From Conexibacter woesei Iso977N (GTDB lineage Bacteria > Actinomycetota > Thermoleophilia > Solirubrobacterales > Solirubrobacteraceae): DNA of 64,000 nucleotides. The notes under the pieces were generated by a model, which saw only the letters and a program-made list of their open reading frames with translations, was not told where the DNA came from and searched no databases. A program made the position numbers and the translations under genes. Positions 40,830-53,528 of the stretch are shown piece by piece. The DNA is taken from NCBI RefSeq assembly GCF_000424625.1, contig NZ_AUKG01000001.1, positions 558,001-622,000 on the forward strand. Direction: 5' to 3'. Within the stretch, counting starts at the first letter, position 1. Every line of letters starts with the position of its first letter.

Positions 40830-41747
40830 GTCCGCCACGGGGAAGGCGTACATCTTGGTCAGGGGTGAGCCTTCGGCCAGGACCAGCAGGACGTGGGGGG
40901 TGCCGTCGGGGCGGAAGAACGCGACGGCCGGCGCGCCGTTGGACCAGGCGGGGAGAGCCTTCAAGGCGGTGGGCTGACCCAAGCTGCAGGTGTAGGAGAG
41001 CCAGAACTCCCGGATCGCCGCGGCGCCGTGCAGCGCGCGCTGGGGCGGCATCGACAACACGGCGTCGTCGCGCAGCAGCGCCACGAGCGCGTCGATGTCG
41101 TTGCGCTCCCAGGCGGAGATGTACTTGTTCAACAACTCGCGATCGGCCGCGCGGCGGATGTCGCGAGAGGAGCGGGCGGGCACGACGGACTCCACGGTCG
41201 CCCGCGCGCGCTGGAGCGCGCCGTTGACCGCCGCCACGGTCGTCTCCAGCAGCTCGGCGACCTCGGGCCCGGTCCAACCCAGGACGTCGCGCAGGATCAG
41301 CACCGCCCGCTGGCGCCCGGGCAGCCGCTGGATCGCCGTCAGCAGCGCCAGCTCCATGCCCTCGCGCGCCGCGTAGCGCGCCGCCGGATCGACGATCGGC
41401 GCGACGCCCACCGCCCGCTCCAGCAGCGCGTCCGGGAACGGGTCGACCGCCAGCGGCTCGCCGCGGCGGGGCCGCCGCTCGATCTCGTCCAGGCACGCGT
41501 TCGTGCAGATCCGGTAGAGCCACGTGGAGACGCTCGCCCGGCGCTCGAACCGGTCCAGCGCCCGCCACGCGCGCAGCAGCGTCTCCTGCACCACGTCCTC
41601 CGCGTCGTGGCGCGACCCCAGCATCCGGTACGCGTGCACCTCCAGCACGCCCCGGTAGGGGTCGACCAGCGCCCGGAACGCCCGCTCGTCACCCGCCTGC
41701 GCGCCCGCAACCAGCGCGCGCTCGTCTGCCACGCCAACAACGCTCAT
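40803..41747 (-). CDS. ECF sigma factor with C-terminal SnoaL-like domain
   Basis: 314 residues. Sigma region 2 is VDPYRGVLEVHAYRMLGSRH then DAEDVVQETLLRAWRALDRF; region 4 is LLTAIQRLPGRQRAVLILRD then LGWTGPEVAELLETTVAAVN. The last ~110 residues (LLNKYISAWERNDIDALVAL, then LSMPPQRALHGAAAIREFWL) form a SnoaL/NTF2-like fold, as in SigJ/ECF41-type factors where the tail regulates activity in place of an anti-sigma factor. It is divergent from the MFS gene 70 nt away, a plausible target. Confidence 0.92.
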   Translation of the reverse strand: MSVVGVADERALVAGAQAGDERAFRALVDPYRGVLEVHAYRMLGSRHDAEDVVQETLLRAWRALDRFERRASVSTWLYRICTNACLDEIERRPRRGEPLAVDPFPDALLERAVGVAPIVDPAARYAAREGMELALLTAIQRLPGRQRAVLILRDVLGWTGPEVAELLETTVAAVNGALQRARATVESVVPARSSRDIRRAADRELLNKYISAWERNDIDALVALLRDDAVLSMPPQRALHGAAAIREFWLSYTCSLGQPTALKALPAWSNGAPAVAFFRPDGTPHVLLVLAEGSPLTKMYAFPVADLHPFLQRT

Positions 41748-41817
41748 GCACCTACAGACGCCACGACCGCCCGAAACCCATCGGTGAGTTCACGCGACCC
41801 CACGCGTCCAACCCCGC

Positions 41818-43224
41818 ATGACCACCCGAACCCTCCGCTGGGTCCTCGGCCTCGCGTCGCTCGCCTCGTTCATGGTGGCGCTCGACACGCTGGTCGTCTC
41901 CACGGCCCTCACCAGCATCCGCCAGGACCTCGGCGCCTCCGTCGAGGACCTCGAGTGGACCGTCAACGCCTACAACCTGACGTTCGCGGTCTGCCTGCTG
42001 CCCGCTTCGGCGATCGGCGACCGCTTCGGCCGCCGCCGCATGTTCGCCGTCGGCCTCGTCGTGTTCAGCCTCGCCAGCGCCGCCTGCGCGCTGGCCCCCA
42101 GCGTCGGGGCGCTGATCGTCTTCCGCGCGCTCCAGGGCGTCGGCGCCGCGTTCGTCATGCCGCTCTCCTTCGCGCTCGTCGGCGCGGCCTTCCCGCCCGA
42201 GCGCCGCGGCTCGGCGATCGGCGTCCTGCAGGGCCTCACCGGCCTGAGCGTCGCGTCCGGCCCCGTGATCGGCGGCGCGGTCGCCCAAGGCATCGATTGG
42301 CCGTGGATCTTCTGGCTCAACGTCCCGATCGGCCTGATCGCCGCGCCGTTTGTGCTCGCCAAGATTCCGGAGCGCCTCGACGAGCGCTCCGCCGCCAGGA
42401 TCGACGTTCCCGGCGCCGCGCTCGTCACGCTCTCCGCGCTCGGGATCGTCTGGGGCCTCGTGCGCGGCAACGACGCCGGCTGGGGCAGCGCCGAGGTGCT
42501 GGCCAGCTTCGCCGCCGGCACCGCGTTCCTCGCCGCGTTCGTCGTCGTCCAGCTGCGCAAGCGCGACGCCGCGCTGCTGCCGCCGCGCCTGTTCCGCGTG
42601 CGCGCGTTCAACGCGGCCAACGCGGCGAACTTCCTGCTCGTCGCCGCGCTGTTCAGCTCGGTCTTCTTCTTCGCCCAGTTCCAGCAGGTCGGGCTCGGCC
42701 AGGACCCGCTGATGTCCGGCGTGCGCCTGCTGCCCTGGACCGCGACCCTGTTCTTCATCGCGCCCGTCGCGGGCAAGTTGGTGGACAAGTTCGGCGAGCG
42801 CCCGTTCCTCGTCGGCGGCCTCACGCTGCAGGGCGCCGGGTTCCTCTGGATCGCGCTGCTCGCCCAGCCCGACCTCGAGTACATCAAGTTGATCCCGCCG
42901 ATGATGATCTCCGGCGCCGGCGTCTCGATGGCCTTCCCGGCGGTGATGAACGCGGTGACCGGCGCGGTCGGCCCGCAGGACATCGGCAAGGCGTCGGGCG
43001 TGAACTCGATGCTGCGCGAGCTGGGCGGCGTCTTCGGGATCGCGATCTGCGTCGCGGTCTTCGCCGGCGCCGGGTCCTACGCGTCGCCTCAGGCGTTCAC
43101 GGACGGCTTCGCGCCCGCGCTCGGCACGTCGGCCGGGATGGCGCTGCTCGGCGCGGCGATCGCGCTGTTGGTCCCAGCGCGCGCGCCGGCGGTGATCCCC
43201 CAGGTCGCGGCGAGCACCTCGTAG
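41818..43224 (+). CDS. MFS drug exporter, DHA2 (EmrB/QacA) type
   Basis: 468 residues with about 14 hydrophobic helices. [20 protein letters not shown] carries the family motif D1 in TM1 and [19 protein letters not shown] is motif A. Another landmark is [20 protein letters not shown], the antiporter motif C. The ATG follows the divergent gap with the ECF sigma gene. The 3' end overlaps the converging flavin-dependent oxidoreductase frame by 136 nt. Confidence 0.93.
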   Translation: MTTRTLRWVLGLASLASFMVALDTLVVSTALTSIRQDLGASVEDLEWTVNAYNLTFAVCLLPASAIGDRFGRRRMFAVGLVVFSLASAACALAPSVGALIVFRALQGVGAAFVMPLSFALVGAAFPPERRGSAIGVLQGLTGLSVASGPVIGGAVAQGIDWPWIFWLNVPIGLIAAPFVLAKIPERLDERSAARIDVPGAALVTLSALGIVWGLVRGNDAGWGSAEVLASFAAGTAFLAAFVVVQLRKRDAALLPPRLFRVRAFNAANAANFLLVAALFSSVFFFAQFQQVGLGQDPLMSGVRLLPWTATLFFIAPVAGKLVDKFGERPFLVGGLTLQGAGFLWIALLAQPDLEYIKLIPPMMISGAGVSMAFPAVMNAVTGAVGPQDIGKASGVNSMLRELGGVFGIAICVAVFAGAGSYASPQAFTDGFAPALGTSAGMALLGAAIALLVPARAPAVIPQVAASTS

Positions 43225-44189
43225 GACCGGACGCGCGCGGCGAAGTCATAGGCGTCGGTCGCGACGATCACCTCGTCGGCCCCGGTGCGCGCCACCAAGG
43301 ACTCCAACTTGGTCGCGACGCGCTCGGGGCCGCCGACGATCGCCTCGCTCAGCATCTGCGCGTCCAGCGCCTCGCGCTCGCCCGGCCGGAAGTAGGCGTC
43401 GACGTTGTCCAGTGGCGGCAGCGTCCCGCGCCGCTCGCCGCGGAGCATCCCGGTGAACTTCTGCAGCGTCGAGGTGAAGAGGTGCTCGGCCTCCGCGTCG
43501 GTGTCGGCCGCCATCAGCGTCACGCCGACCATCATGTAGGGCTTGCTCAGCGACGAGGACGGCACGAACTGCTCGCGGTACAGCCGCGCGGCCTCCAACA
43601 GGAACCGCGGCGCGAAGTGCGAGGCGAACGCGAACGGCAGCCCGAGCTGCGCCGCCAGCGCCGCGCCGTACGTCGAGGAGCCCAGGATCCACACCGGCAC
43701 CTCGGACCCCTCGCCCGGGATCGCCCGCACCCGCGCGCCGTCGACCGCCGGCGCCAGGAACCCGCGCAGCTCGGCGACCTCGGCGTCGAACTCGACGCCG
43801 CCCTGCGGGTTGCGCCGCAGCGCCCAGCCGGTCACGTGGTCGGTGCCCGGCGCGCGCCCGAGCCCGAGGTCGATCCGCCCGGGATGCAGAGCGGCGAGCG
43901 TCCCGAACTGCTCGGCGATCACCAGCGGCGCGTGGTTGGGCAGCATGATCCCGCCGGAGCCGACGCGAATACGCGACGTCGCATCGGCCAGCGCGCCGAT
44001 CAGCACGGCTGTGGCCGACGACGCCACGCCCGCGATGTTGTGGTGCTCGGCCACCCAGATCCGCTCGTAGCCGAGCGCCTCCACGACCGGCGCGAGCTCC
44101 AGCGACTGCCGCAGCGCGACGTCCGGCGTGGAGCCCTCGCGGATCGGCGCGAGGTCGAGGACCGACAGCGGAACACGGGACGACGACAT
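43089..44189 (-). CDS. LLM-class (luciferase-like) flavin-dependent oxidoreductase
   Basis: A TIM-barrel FMN/F420-type oxidoreductase, 366 residues from ATG 44189. [80 protein letters not shown] and APGTD are the hallmark of the MsnO8/YhbW-type LLM group. Most homologues end near [13 protein letters not shown]; here about 35 Ala/Ser/Pro-rich residues follow, all encoded antisense to the MFS 3' end, so the tail may be non-conserved read-through. The substrate is unknown. Confidence 0.9.
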   Translation of the reverse strand: MSSSRVPLSVLDLAPIREGSTPDVALRQSLELAPVVEALGYERIWVAEHHNIAGVASSATAVLIGALADATSRIRVGSGGIMLPNHAPLVIAEQFGTLAALHPGRIDLGLGRAPGTDHVTGWALRRNPQGGVEFDAEVAELRGFLAPAVDGARVRAIPGEGSEVPVWILGSSTYGAALAAQLGLPFAFASHFAPRFLLEAARLYREQFVPSSSLSKPYMMVGVTLMAADTDAEAEHLFTSTLQKFTGMLRGERRGTLPPLDNVDAYFRPGEREALDAQMLSEAIVGGPERVATKLESLVARTGADEVIVATDAYDFAARVRSYEVLAATWGITAGARAGTNSAIAAPSSAIPADVPSAGAKPSVNA

Positions 44190-44295
44190 CCCTCCACTGT
44201 ACGACGTCCATCGAACTACCCCGGAGGGCGTCAGCACAGCGAACGCTCTTCGGCTTCTCAGAGACTTCCCAGCTACCGTCGGCACCCTCGTGTCC

Positions 44296-44970
44296 ATGCG
44301 CGTTCTTGTCGTTGACGATGAGCTGGCCGTCCGCAACTCCCTGTCGCGGGCGCTGAACCTCGAGCGGTACGACGTCGATCTCGCCCAGGACGGGCAGGAG
44401 GCGCTGGACCGCGTGGCCGCCGCGCGCTACGACGCGATCGTCCTCGACGTCTCGATGCCGCTGCTCGACGGCCTGGAGGCCTGCCGCCGGATGCGCGCCG
44501 CCGGCGACCGCACGCCGGTCCTGATGCTGACCGCACGCGACTCCGTCGACGACCGCGTCGCGGGCCTCGACGCCGGCGCCGACGACTACCTCGTCAAGCC
44601 GTTCGCGCTCCGCGAGCTCCAGGCGCGACTGCGAGCGCTCCTCAGACGCGTGGACGGCCCCGCCGACGAGCTGCGCTTCGGCGACCTGCGCCTCGAGCCC
44701 TCCACCCGCGACGTCTGGCGCGGCGACCGCCGCCTCGAGCTCTCCCGCACCGAGTACGCCCTGCTCGAGCTGTTCCTCAGACACCCCCGCCAGGTCCTCG
44801 AGCGCAGCACGGTCTTCGAGCAGGTCTGGGGCTACGACTTCGGCGCGACCTCCAACGTCCTTGGCGTCTACATGGGCTACCTGCGCCGCAAGACCGAGGC
44901 CAACGGCGAGCCGCGCCTGCTGCACACGGTCCGCGGCGTCGGCTACATCCTGCGCGAGGAGCCCGCATGA
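44296..44970 (+). CDS. OmpR/PhoB-family response regulator (MprA-like)
   Basis: 224 residues. Receiver domain: acidic pocket VVDDE near residue 6-9, phosphoacceptor Asp51 in [13 protein letters not shown], and the Lys in YLVKPF. The C-terminal winged helix carries [20 protein letters not shown] and [18 protein letters not shown] 44296 is chosen; GTG 44290 would add two residues. It overlaps the histidine kinase gene by 4 nt. Confidence 0.95.
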   Translation: MRVLVVDDELAVRNSLSRALNLERYDVDLAQDGQEALDRVAAARYDAIVLDVSMPLLDGLEACRRMRAAGDRTPVLMLTARDSVDDRVAGLDAGADDYLVKPFALRELQARLRALLRRVDGPADELRFGDLRLEPSTRDVWRGDRRLELSRTEYALLELFLRHPRQVLERSTVFEQVWGYDFGATSNVLGVYMGYLRRKTEANGEPRLLHTVRGVGYILREEPA

Positions 44971-46244
44971 CCCTGCGCCGGCGCGTGACGCTCATGTCCG
45001 CGCTGGTCGTCGGGACCACGCTGGTCCTGGCCTCGGTCGTCTGCTTCATCGTCATGCGCAACGAGCTGCGCGGGCAGATCGACGACTCGCTGCGCGAGCA
45101 GGCCTCGCAGGCCGCGCGCGCGCCGGGCCTCAACGCCGCCGACCCGCGCCCGCCGCGCCGGATCCCGCAGCCCCAGCGCCGCACCGGCGCCGCGCAGGCG
45201 TACTTCCAGTTCGTCGGGCCCACCGGCGTCTCCCGCCGCCCGATCGGCTCGACCGAGCCGAAGCTGCCGATCACGCCGACCGTCAAGGCGATCGCGAAGT
45301 CCGGGACCAAGCGCCGCGCGCTGGAGGACACGCACGCCGACGGCGTCCACGTCCGGATGATCACGGTCGGCGTGCCCGCCGGTGGCGCCGTCCAGATCGC
45401 CCGCTCGCTGGCCTCGGTCGACCGCGCGCTCAGTCGCCTGCGGATCGTCCTGGTGCTGCTGACCGTCCTCGGGACCGCGTTCGCCGCGCTGCTCGCGCGG
45501 ATCCTCAGCCGCCCCGTCGCGGCGCCGACCGAGCACGAGCTGGCCCAGTCGCAGGGCGCGCTGGCCGAGTCGCTGGCCGCGCAGCGCCAGCTCGTCGCCG
45601 ACGCGTCGCACGAGCTGCGCACGCCCGTGACGTCCCTGCGCACGAACGCCGAGATGCTGCGCGACGCCGACGTCGTCCCCGACGACGACCGCCGCGAGAT
45701 CGCCGGCGAGGTCGTCGAGCAGGCCGAGGAGCTGACCGCGCTGATCGGTGACCTGATCGACCTCGCGCGCGGTGACGTCCCGGACCCGGCGGTCGAGGAC
45801 GTCCGGCTGGACCGGCTGCTCTACGAGTCCGTGCAGCGCGCGCGGCGCCACGCGCCGGGCCTGGAGTTCACGCTCGACGCCGAGCCGGCGGTCGTCGAGG
45901 GGGCGCCCGAGCGGCTCGCGCGCGCGATCAACAACCTGCTCGACAACGCGGCCAAGCACTCGCCGGACGGCGCGCGCGTTGAGGTCGCGCTGCACGACGG
46001 CGCGCTCACCGTGCGCGACCACGGGCCGGGGATCGACCCGCAGGATCTGCCCCACGTCTTCGACCGCTTCCACCGCGGCGCCAACGCGCGCGGGCGGCCG
46101 GGATCCGGCCTCGGGCTGGCGATCGTGCGCCAGGTCGCCGAGGCCCACGGCGGGACCGTGGCGCTGGAGGCGGCGCCCGGCGGCGGCACGCTGGCGCGGC
46201 TGACGCTGCCGGCCGAGCGCGTCGAGACCGTCACCACCGCCTGA
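44967..46244 (+). CDS. Sensor histidine kinase (MprB-like)
   Basis: 425 residues. TM1 [20 protein letters not shown], an extracytoplasmic sensor of about 125 residues, then TM2 [21 protein letters not shown] shortened HAMP-like segment leads to the H box [21 protein letters not shown] box [17 protein letters not shown]1 [14 protein letters not shown] box VFDRFHRG and G2 [10 protein letters not shown]. It is the partner of the preceding regulator. The signal is unknown; MprAB relatives respond to envelope stress. Confidence 0.95.
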   Translation: MTLRRRVTLMSALVVGTTLVLASVVCFIVMRNELRGQIDDSLREQASQAARAPGLNAADPRPPRRIPQPQRRTGAAQAYFQFVGPTGVSRRPIGSTEPKLPITPTVKAIAKSGTKRRALEDTHADGVHVRMITVGVPAGGAVQIARSLASVDRALSRLRIVLVLLTVLGTAFAALLARILSRPVAAPTEHELAQSQGALAESLAAQRQLVADASHELRTPVTSLRTNAEMLRDADVVPDDDRREIAGEVVEQAEELTALIGDLIDLARGDVPDPAVEDVRLDRLLYESVQRARRHAPGLEFTLDAEPAVVEGAPERLARAINNLLDNAAKHSPDGARVEVALHDGALTVRDHGPGIDPQDLPHVFDRFHRGANARGRPGSGLGLAIVRQVAEAHGGTVALEAAPGGGTLARLTLPAERVETVTTA

Positions 46245-46262
46245 TCCGCTTGAATGGGGCGC

Positions 46263-47078
46263 ATGGCCGGCCCCACTGACGACGCCCTGGCGATCCTCGA
46301 CGGCACGATCCTCCCGGCGGCGGAGGCGTCGATCGGCGTGACCGACCTCGGGCTGATCCGCGGCGACGGCGTCTTCGAGGTGATCGCGGTCAAGGACGGG
46401 CAGCCGTTCGCGTTCGAGGACCACCTGCGCCGGATGGCGACGTCGGCCGAGAACCTGCGCCTGGAGCTCGACCTCGGCGCGGTCGAGCGCGAGCTGCGCG
46501 CGCTGATCGAGGCGGCCGGGCCGACCGCGACCGCGTCGGTGCGCTTCATGGTCACGCGCGGCGGGCGGCGGATCGGGATCGTCGAGCCGGTCGTCGCGCC
46601 CGACGCGAAGCCGCCGCTGAAGCTCGTGACGGTCGAGTACGTCCCGACGCGGATCCTCGACGGGATCAAGTCCTTGTCCTACGGCTCGAACATGCTGGCG
46701 ACGCGGATCGCGGTCGAGCGCGGCGGGACCGAGGCGCTGCTCGTCACGCCGCACGGCCGCGTGCTGGAGGCGCCGACGTCGGCGTTCTTCGTGTCCTTCG
46801 ACGGGGAGACCGTGGTGACGCCGCCGCTGAGCGACCACATCCTGGACTCGATCACGCGCCGGCGGTTGTTGTCCGTGTTGGGCGACCGCGCGCGCGAGGA
46901 GGTCGTGACGGTGGAGTCGCTGGGGCGTGCGCGCGAGGCGTTCCTGGCCTCGACGACGCGCGACGTCCAGGCGGTGGTGGCGATCGACGACATCGACCTG
47001 GGTGCGCTGCCCGGGCCGGTGACGCTCGCCGCCGGCGAGGCGTTCGCCGCGCACGTCGCCGACGAGCTCGGCGCTTGA
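46263..47078 (+). CDS. Class IV PLP aminotransferase (BCAT/ADC lyase fold)
   Basis: 271 residues from ATG 46263 (ATG 46254 is also possible). Fold-type IV features: VTDLGLIRGDGVFEVIAVKD, FAFEDHLRRMATSAENLRLE, the PLP lysine in GIKSLSYGSNMLA, and LEAPTSAFFVSFDGETVVTP, ILDSITRRRLLSVLG. Branched-chain aminotransferase, D-amino-acid aminotransferase and 4-amino-4-deoxychorismate lyase all share this pattern, so the substrate is not assigned. The last base is shared with the 2-epimerase ATG. Confidence 0.88.
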   Translation: MAGPTDDALAILDGTILPAAEASIGVTDLGLIRGDGVFEVIAVKDGQPFAFEDHLRRMATSAENLRLELDLGAVERELRALIEAAGPTATASVRFMVTRGGRRIGIVEPVVAPDAKPPLKLVTVEYVPTRILDGIKSLSYGSNMLATRIAVERGGTEALLVTPHGRVLEAPTSAFFVSFDGETVVTPPLSDHILDSITRRRLLSVLGDRAREEVVTVESLGRAREAFLASTTRDVQAVVAIDDIDLGALPGPVTLAAGEAFAAHVADELGA

Positions 47079-48151
47079 TGAAGATCGTCACGGTCATCGG
47101 CAACCGGCCGCAGTTCGTCAAGGCCGCGGCGGTGTCGCGGCTGCTGCGCGAGGCGCACGACGAGGTCATCGTGCACACCGGCCAACATCATGATGATGAG
47201 CTGAGCGCGATCTTCTTCGAGGAGCTGCAGGTGCCGCGGCCCGAGCACCAGCTGCACATCGCGGGCGGGACGAACACCGAGCAGACCGCGCGGATGCTGG
47301 CGGCGATCGGGCCGCTGCTGGCCGACGAGGAACCCGATGTCGTGCTCGTCTACGGCGACACGAACTCGACGGTCGCGGGCGGCCTCGCCGCGGCGCAGGC
47401 GCAGATCCCCGTCGTGCATGTGGAAGCCGGGATGCGCTCGTTCGACCGGCGGATGCCGGAGGAGCTGAACCGCGTCCTGACCGACCACCTGAGCGACCTG
47501 CTGCTGGTGCCGTCGGAGACCGCGCTGCGCAACCTGGAGCGCGAGGCGGTCGCGGGCGAGGTCGTCCTGGTCGGCGACGTGATGGTCGACGTGTCGATGA
47601 TGTTCCAGCCGCGGGCGAAGGCCGAGACGCGGCCGCTGCGCGACGCGGGCGTCGAGCCGGGCGCGTTCGTGCTCTGCACCGCGCACCGCGCCGGCAACGT
47701 CGACGACCCGGACCGGCTGCGCAGGTTGGTGGACATCATCCTGGCCGTGGACGAGCCGCTCGTCCTGCCGCTGCACCCCCGAACCGGCGCCCGCCTCGAC
47801 GCCGCCGGCTGGCTCGACGAGCTGGCCGAGGCCGAACATGTACGCCTTGCCCCGCCGCTCGGCTACATGGCCTTCACCGCGCTGCTGACCAACGCCCGCC
47901 GCGTGCTGACCGACTCCGGCGGCGTGCAGAAGGAGGCCTACTTCGCGGGCGTCCCCTGCGTGACGCTGCGCGACACGACCGAGTGGGTCGAGACGATCGA
48001 GACCGGCTGGAACGTCCTGGTTGACCTGGACCGCGAAGCGGCCCTCACGGCGCTGCAGACCGCGCCGCCGGCCGAGCGCCCGCAGCTCTACGGCGACGGC
48101 CACGCTGGGGAGCGGGTTGTGGCAGCGATCGACGCGTTGCGCCGCGCCTAG
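47078..48151 (+). CDS. wecB: UDP-N-acetylglucosamine 2-epimerase (non-hydrolysing)
   Basis: Interconverts UDP-GlcNAc and UDP-ManNAc for surface polysaccharide synthesis. 357 residues. IVTVIGNRPQFVKAAAVSRL, VIVHTGQHHDDELSAIFFEE, LVYGDTNSTVAGGLAAAQAQ, IPVVHVEAGMRSFDRRMPEE, LCTAHRAGNVDDP and LTDSGGVQKEAYFAGVPCVT with TEWVET are all family motifs. Its stop codon shares CTAG with the converging dehydrogenase gene, which uses the product. Confidence 0.95.
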   Translation: MKIVTVIGNRPQFVKAAAVSRLLREAHDEVIVHTGQHHDDELSAIFFEELQVPRPEHQLHIAGGTNTEQTARMLAAIGPLLADEEPDVVLVYGDTNSTVAGGLAAAQAQIPVVHVEAGMRSFDRRMPEELNRVLTDHLSDLLLVPSETALRNLEREAVAGEVVLVGDVMVDVSMMFQPRAKAETRPLRDAGVEPGAFVLCTAHRAGNVDDPDRLRRLVDIILAVDEPLVLPLHPRTGARLDAAGWLDELAEAEHVRLAPPLGYMAFTALLTNARRVLTDSGGVQKEAYFAGVPCVTLRDTTEWVETIETGWNVLVDLDREAALTALQTAPPAERPQLYGDGHAGERVVAAIDALRRA

Positions 48152-49443
48152 CTGCGCGGCGCGATGTCGGAGCCGGGGTCGGCGCCGCTGTCGTTCGGGC
48201 GGCCGATGCGGCGGACCGGCACGCCGGTGAAGCGCGCCGCGTCGATGACGCCGCGGCCATCGACGACAACTTGGACGCCGGGGAGATCGGAAGCGGTCAG
48301 CGTCTCGTAGGCGTGGTGATCGGCCTGGACGATCGCGACGTCCACCTCCGACGTCCCGTCCCACGGCCGGAAGCCGTGGCCGCGCAGCTCGTCGGCGGTG
48401 AACATCGGGTCATGTGCGACAACAACGGCGCCGCGACCGGTCAGCGCGTCGCGCAGCGCGAAGGCGCCGGAGAACGCGGTCTCCTTGACGCCGCCGCGGT
48501 AGGCGATCCCGAGGATCAGGACGGTCCTGCCGCTCACGTCGCCGGCGAGGTCGGCGGCGTAGGAGGGCATCCGCTCGTTGATCTCGCGCGCGAGCAGCGG
48601 CAGGCGCGCGTCGGCGTCGCCGGCCAGCAGGAAGCGCGGGTAGACCGGGATGCAGTGGCCGCCGACCGCGATCCCCGGGCGGTGCACGTGCGAGTAGGGC
48701 TGCGAGTTGGCGGCGTCGATGACGCTCAGCACGTCGATGCCGAGCTCGTCGGAGTAGCGCGCCAGCTCGTTGGCGAAGGCGATGTTGATGTCGCGGTAGG
48801 TCGTCTCGGCGAGCTTGCTCAGCTCGGCCGCCTCGGCGCTCCCGAGCCCGCGGACCTCCGCGTCCAGGAACGAGGCGTACAACTCGATCCCGCGCGCCTC
48901 GCCCGCGGCGCTCAGCCCACCGACCAACTTGGGGTACTTGTCGAGGTCGGCGATCGCACGGCCGCTGAAGATCCGCTCGGGCGAGAAGACGACGTGGAAG
49001 TCGACGCCCTCCTTCAGCCCCGACGCCGCCTCCAGCGCCGGCGCGACCCGCGCGCGCGTCGTGGTCACCGGGACCGTCGTCTCGATCGACACCGTGGTGC
49101 CGGCCTGCAGCCCACGCCCGATGTCGGCGACGACCGCGTCGAGCACACCCCAGTCCGGGCGCGCGCTGGAGTCCACGACCAGCGGCGGCACGGCGACCAC
49201 CAGGTCCGGGCCCTCGGCGACCGCGGCCGCGGTGTCGCTCACCGCGCGCAGCCGCCCGTCCGCCACGGTCTCGGCCAGCGCCTCCGGCAGCCCGGCCTCG
49301 TTCGGGAACGGCGCCTCGCCGTTGTTGACCAACTCGACCACGCGGGGGTCGACATCAGCGCCGACAACGTGATGACCGGCCAGCGCGATCCGCGCCGCCA
49401 GCGGCAACCCGACCTTGCCGAGCGCAACGACGACCGCGCGCAT
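48148..49443 (-). CDS. wecC: Nucleotide-sugar dehydrogenase (UDP-ManNAc dehydrogenase type)
   Basis: NAD-dependent oxidation of a UDP-hexosamine to the uronate. 431 residues from ATG 49443 (GTG 49455 possible). Rossmann start VVVALGKVGLPLAARIALAG, ADVDPRVVELVNNGEAPFPN, FSPERIFSGRAIADLDKYPK, the conserved Lys in LSKLAETTYRDINIAFANEL, and the catalytic Cys in AVGGHCIPVYPRFL. Its position facing the 2-epimerase supports UDP-ManNAc as substrate. The nucleotide loop reads ALGKVG, where GxGxxG is usual (first Gly is Ala). Confidence 0.88.
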   Translation of the reverse strand: MRAVVVALGKVGLPLAARIALAGHHVVGADVDPRVVELVNNGEAPFPNEAGLPEALAETVADGRLRAVSDTAAAVAEGPDLVVAVPPLVVDSSARPDWGVLDAVVADIGRGLQAGTTVSIETTVPVTTTRARVAPALEAASGLKEGVDFHVVFSPERIFSGRAIADLDKYPKLVGGLSAAGEARGIELYASFLDAEVRGLGSAEAAELSKLAETTYRDINIAFANELARYSDELGIDVLSVIDAANSQPYSHVHRPGIAVGGHCIPVYPRFLLAGDADARLPLLAREINERMPSYAADLAGDVSGRTVLILGIAYRGGVKETAFSGAFALRDALTGRGAVVVAHDPMFTADELRGHGFRPWDGTSEVDVAIVQADHHAYETLTASDLPGVQVVVDGRGVIDAARFTGVPVRRIGRPNDSGADPGSDIAPRS

Positions 49444-49495
49444 CAGCGGCGCCACCGGCGTCGAGCCGTCGTCGCGCCCGCATCGACAACGGCCT

Positions 49496-50512
49496 TCACG
49501 CCGCGCTCCCGGTGAGGTCCACCGACGCGCCGCTCGCCGCGCTCTCCAGGACCGCCTCGGCGACCACGACGGTCTCGAGCCCCTCGGCGAGCGTCACGAC
49601 CGGGGCGCTGTCGTTGCCGCCGACCAGCGCGCAGAACGCCTCCAGCTCGGCGGCCAGCGGCTCCTCGCGGCGCAGCGCGAACTTCGTCACGTCGCCCTCG
49701 GCGACGCCGCGGCGCGCGGCGTCCGCCGCCCAGCCGCCGGTCGACACGTGCGCGTTGGCGTAGAACCAGAGGTCGGCGTTCAGCGTGTCGGCGACGAACA
49801 TCCCGCCCTCGCCGAGCACGCGCGTCTCGCGGATCTTGCGCGGCGTCAGCCAGTCGACCACGCAGTTGAACGCGCGGTCGTTGGCGAGCCGGCCGGTGAC
49901 CAGGACCAGGTCCTCGTGGTCGCGGCCCATCCGGTGCGACGTCTGCGCGGCGACGCGCGCGATCGGCGCGCCGCCGAGCCAGCGCACCAGGTCGAGGTCG
50001 TGCGTCGCGAGGTCCTTGACCACGCCGACGTCGCGGATCCGGTCCGGGAACGGCCCGACGCGCTCGGTCGCCACCGAGTAGACCTCGCCGAGGTCCGGCA
50101 GCCGCCGGCGCAGCTCGCGCAGCGCGGGGTTGCAGCGCTCGACGTGCCCGACCGCCCCGACCAGCCCGGCGTCGGCGACCAACCCGATGATCTCGCGCGC
50201 TTCGGCCGCGGTGGCGGCGACGGGCTTCTCGACCAGCACGTTGACGCCCGCGGCGGTCAGCTCGCGCACGGCCGGCAGGTGCTCCTCGGTCGGCACCGCG
50301 ACGACCGCGAACTCCGGGCGCTCGACGGCCAGCATCTCCTCGATCGTCCCGAACACCCGCGCACGATCGGCGACGGCGCCGAAGCGGTCGCCGCCCGGGT
50401 CGACCGCGCCGGCGAAGCGCATCGCGGCGTTGGACTGCAGGATGCGCGCGTGGTGGCGGCCCATCATCCCCAGGCCGATCACCGCGCCGCGCGGCGGCAC
50501 CGAGCTCTCCAC
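49496..50512 (-). CDS. Gfo/Idh/MocA oxidoreductase (nucleotide-sugar 3-dehydrogenase-like)
   Basis: 338 residues from GTG 50512. The Rossmann motif GAVIGLGMMGRHHARILQSN is followed by VAVPTEEHLPAVRELTAAGV, NVLVEKPVAATAAEAREI (the conserved EKP) and KDLATHDLDLVRWLGG with the catalytic HD-type pair. It resembles WlbA-type UDP-sugar 3-dehydrogenases. Upstream of the wecC-like gene on the same strand (52-nt gap), so it probably belongs to the same sugar pathway. Confidence 0.85.
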   Translation of the reverse strand: MESSVPPRGAVIGLGMMGRHHARILQSNAAMRFAGAVDPGGDRFGAVADRARVFGTIEEMLAVERPEFAVVAVPTEEHLPAVRELTAAGVNVLVEKPVAATAAEAREIIGLVADAGLVGAVGHVERCNPALRELRRRLPDLGEVYSVATERVGPFPDRIRDVGVVKDLATHDLDLVRWLGGAPIARVAAQTSHRMGRDHEDLVLVTGRLANDRAFNCVVDWLTPRKIRETRVLGEGGMFVADTLNADLWFYANAHVSTGGWAADAARRGVAEGDVTKFALRREEPLAAELEAFCALVGGNDSAPVVTLAEGLETVVVAEAVLESAASGASVDLTGSAA

Positions 50513-50522
50513 GCGGGACAGC

Positions 50523-53365
<2,843 letters not shown>

Positions 53366-53434
53366 TTAGGCCACTGACGGTAACGCTCGGTCCGGCGTAA
53401 TTTCTGCGCAAAGTTGTCGCAAAACGCGGGGAGT

Positions 53435-53450
53435 ACGACTTTTAAGTCGT
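53435..53450. promoter_or_regulatory. Short dyad in the rplI-dnaB gap
   Basis: ACGACTT-TT-AAGTCGT, a 7-bp inverted repeat in an AT-richer stretch about 70-85 nt upstream of the dnaB start. It could be an operator or the upstream edge of the dnaB promoter. Confidence 0.35.
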
Positions 53451-53477
53451 GTCCGCCCGATCGCGCCAGAACGACGA

Positions 53478-53501
53478 AGGGCGCCCCGTGCGGGACGCCC
53501 T
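53478..53501 (-). terminator. Terminator after rplI
   Basis: AGGGCGCCCC/GGGACGCCCT stem of about 10 bp with one mismatch, 28 nt downstream of the rplI stop, separating it from dnaB. Confidence 0.65.
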
Positions 53502-53528
53502 CCGGCGAAGCTGCGGTGTCGCGGAGGC

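Noticed and set aside
40893-44315. A 1140-residue plus-strand reading frame
   Set aside because: Antisense or frame-shifted shadow of the ECF sigma, MFS and LLM genes; composition is low-complexity Arg/Ala/Pro.
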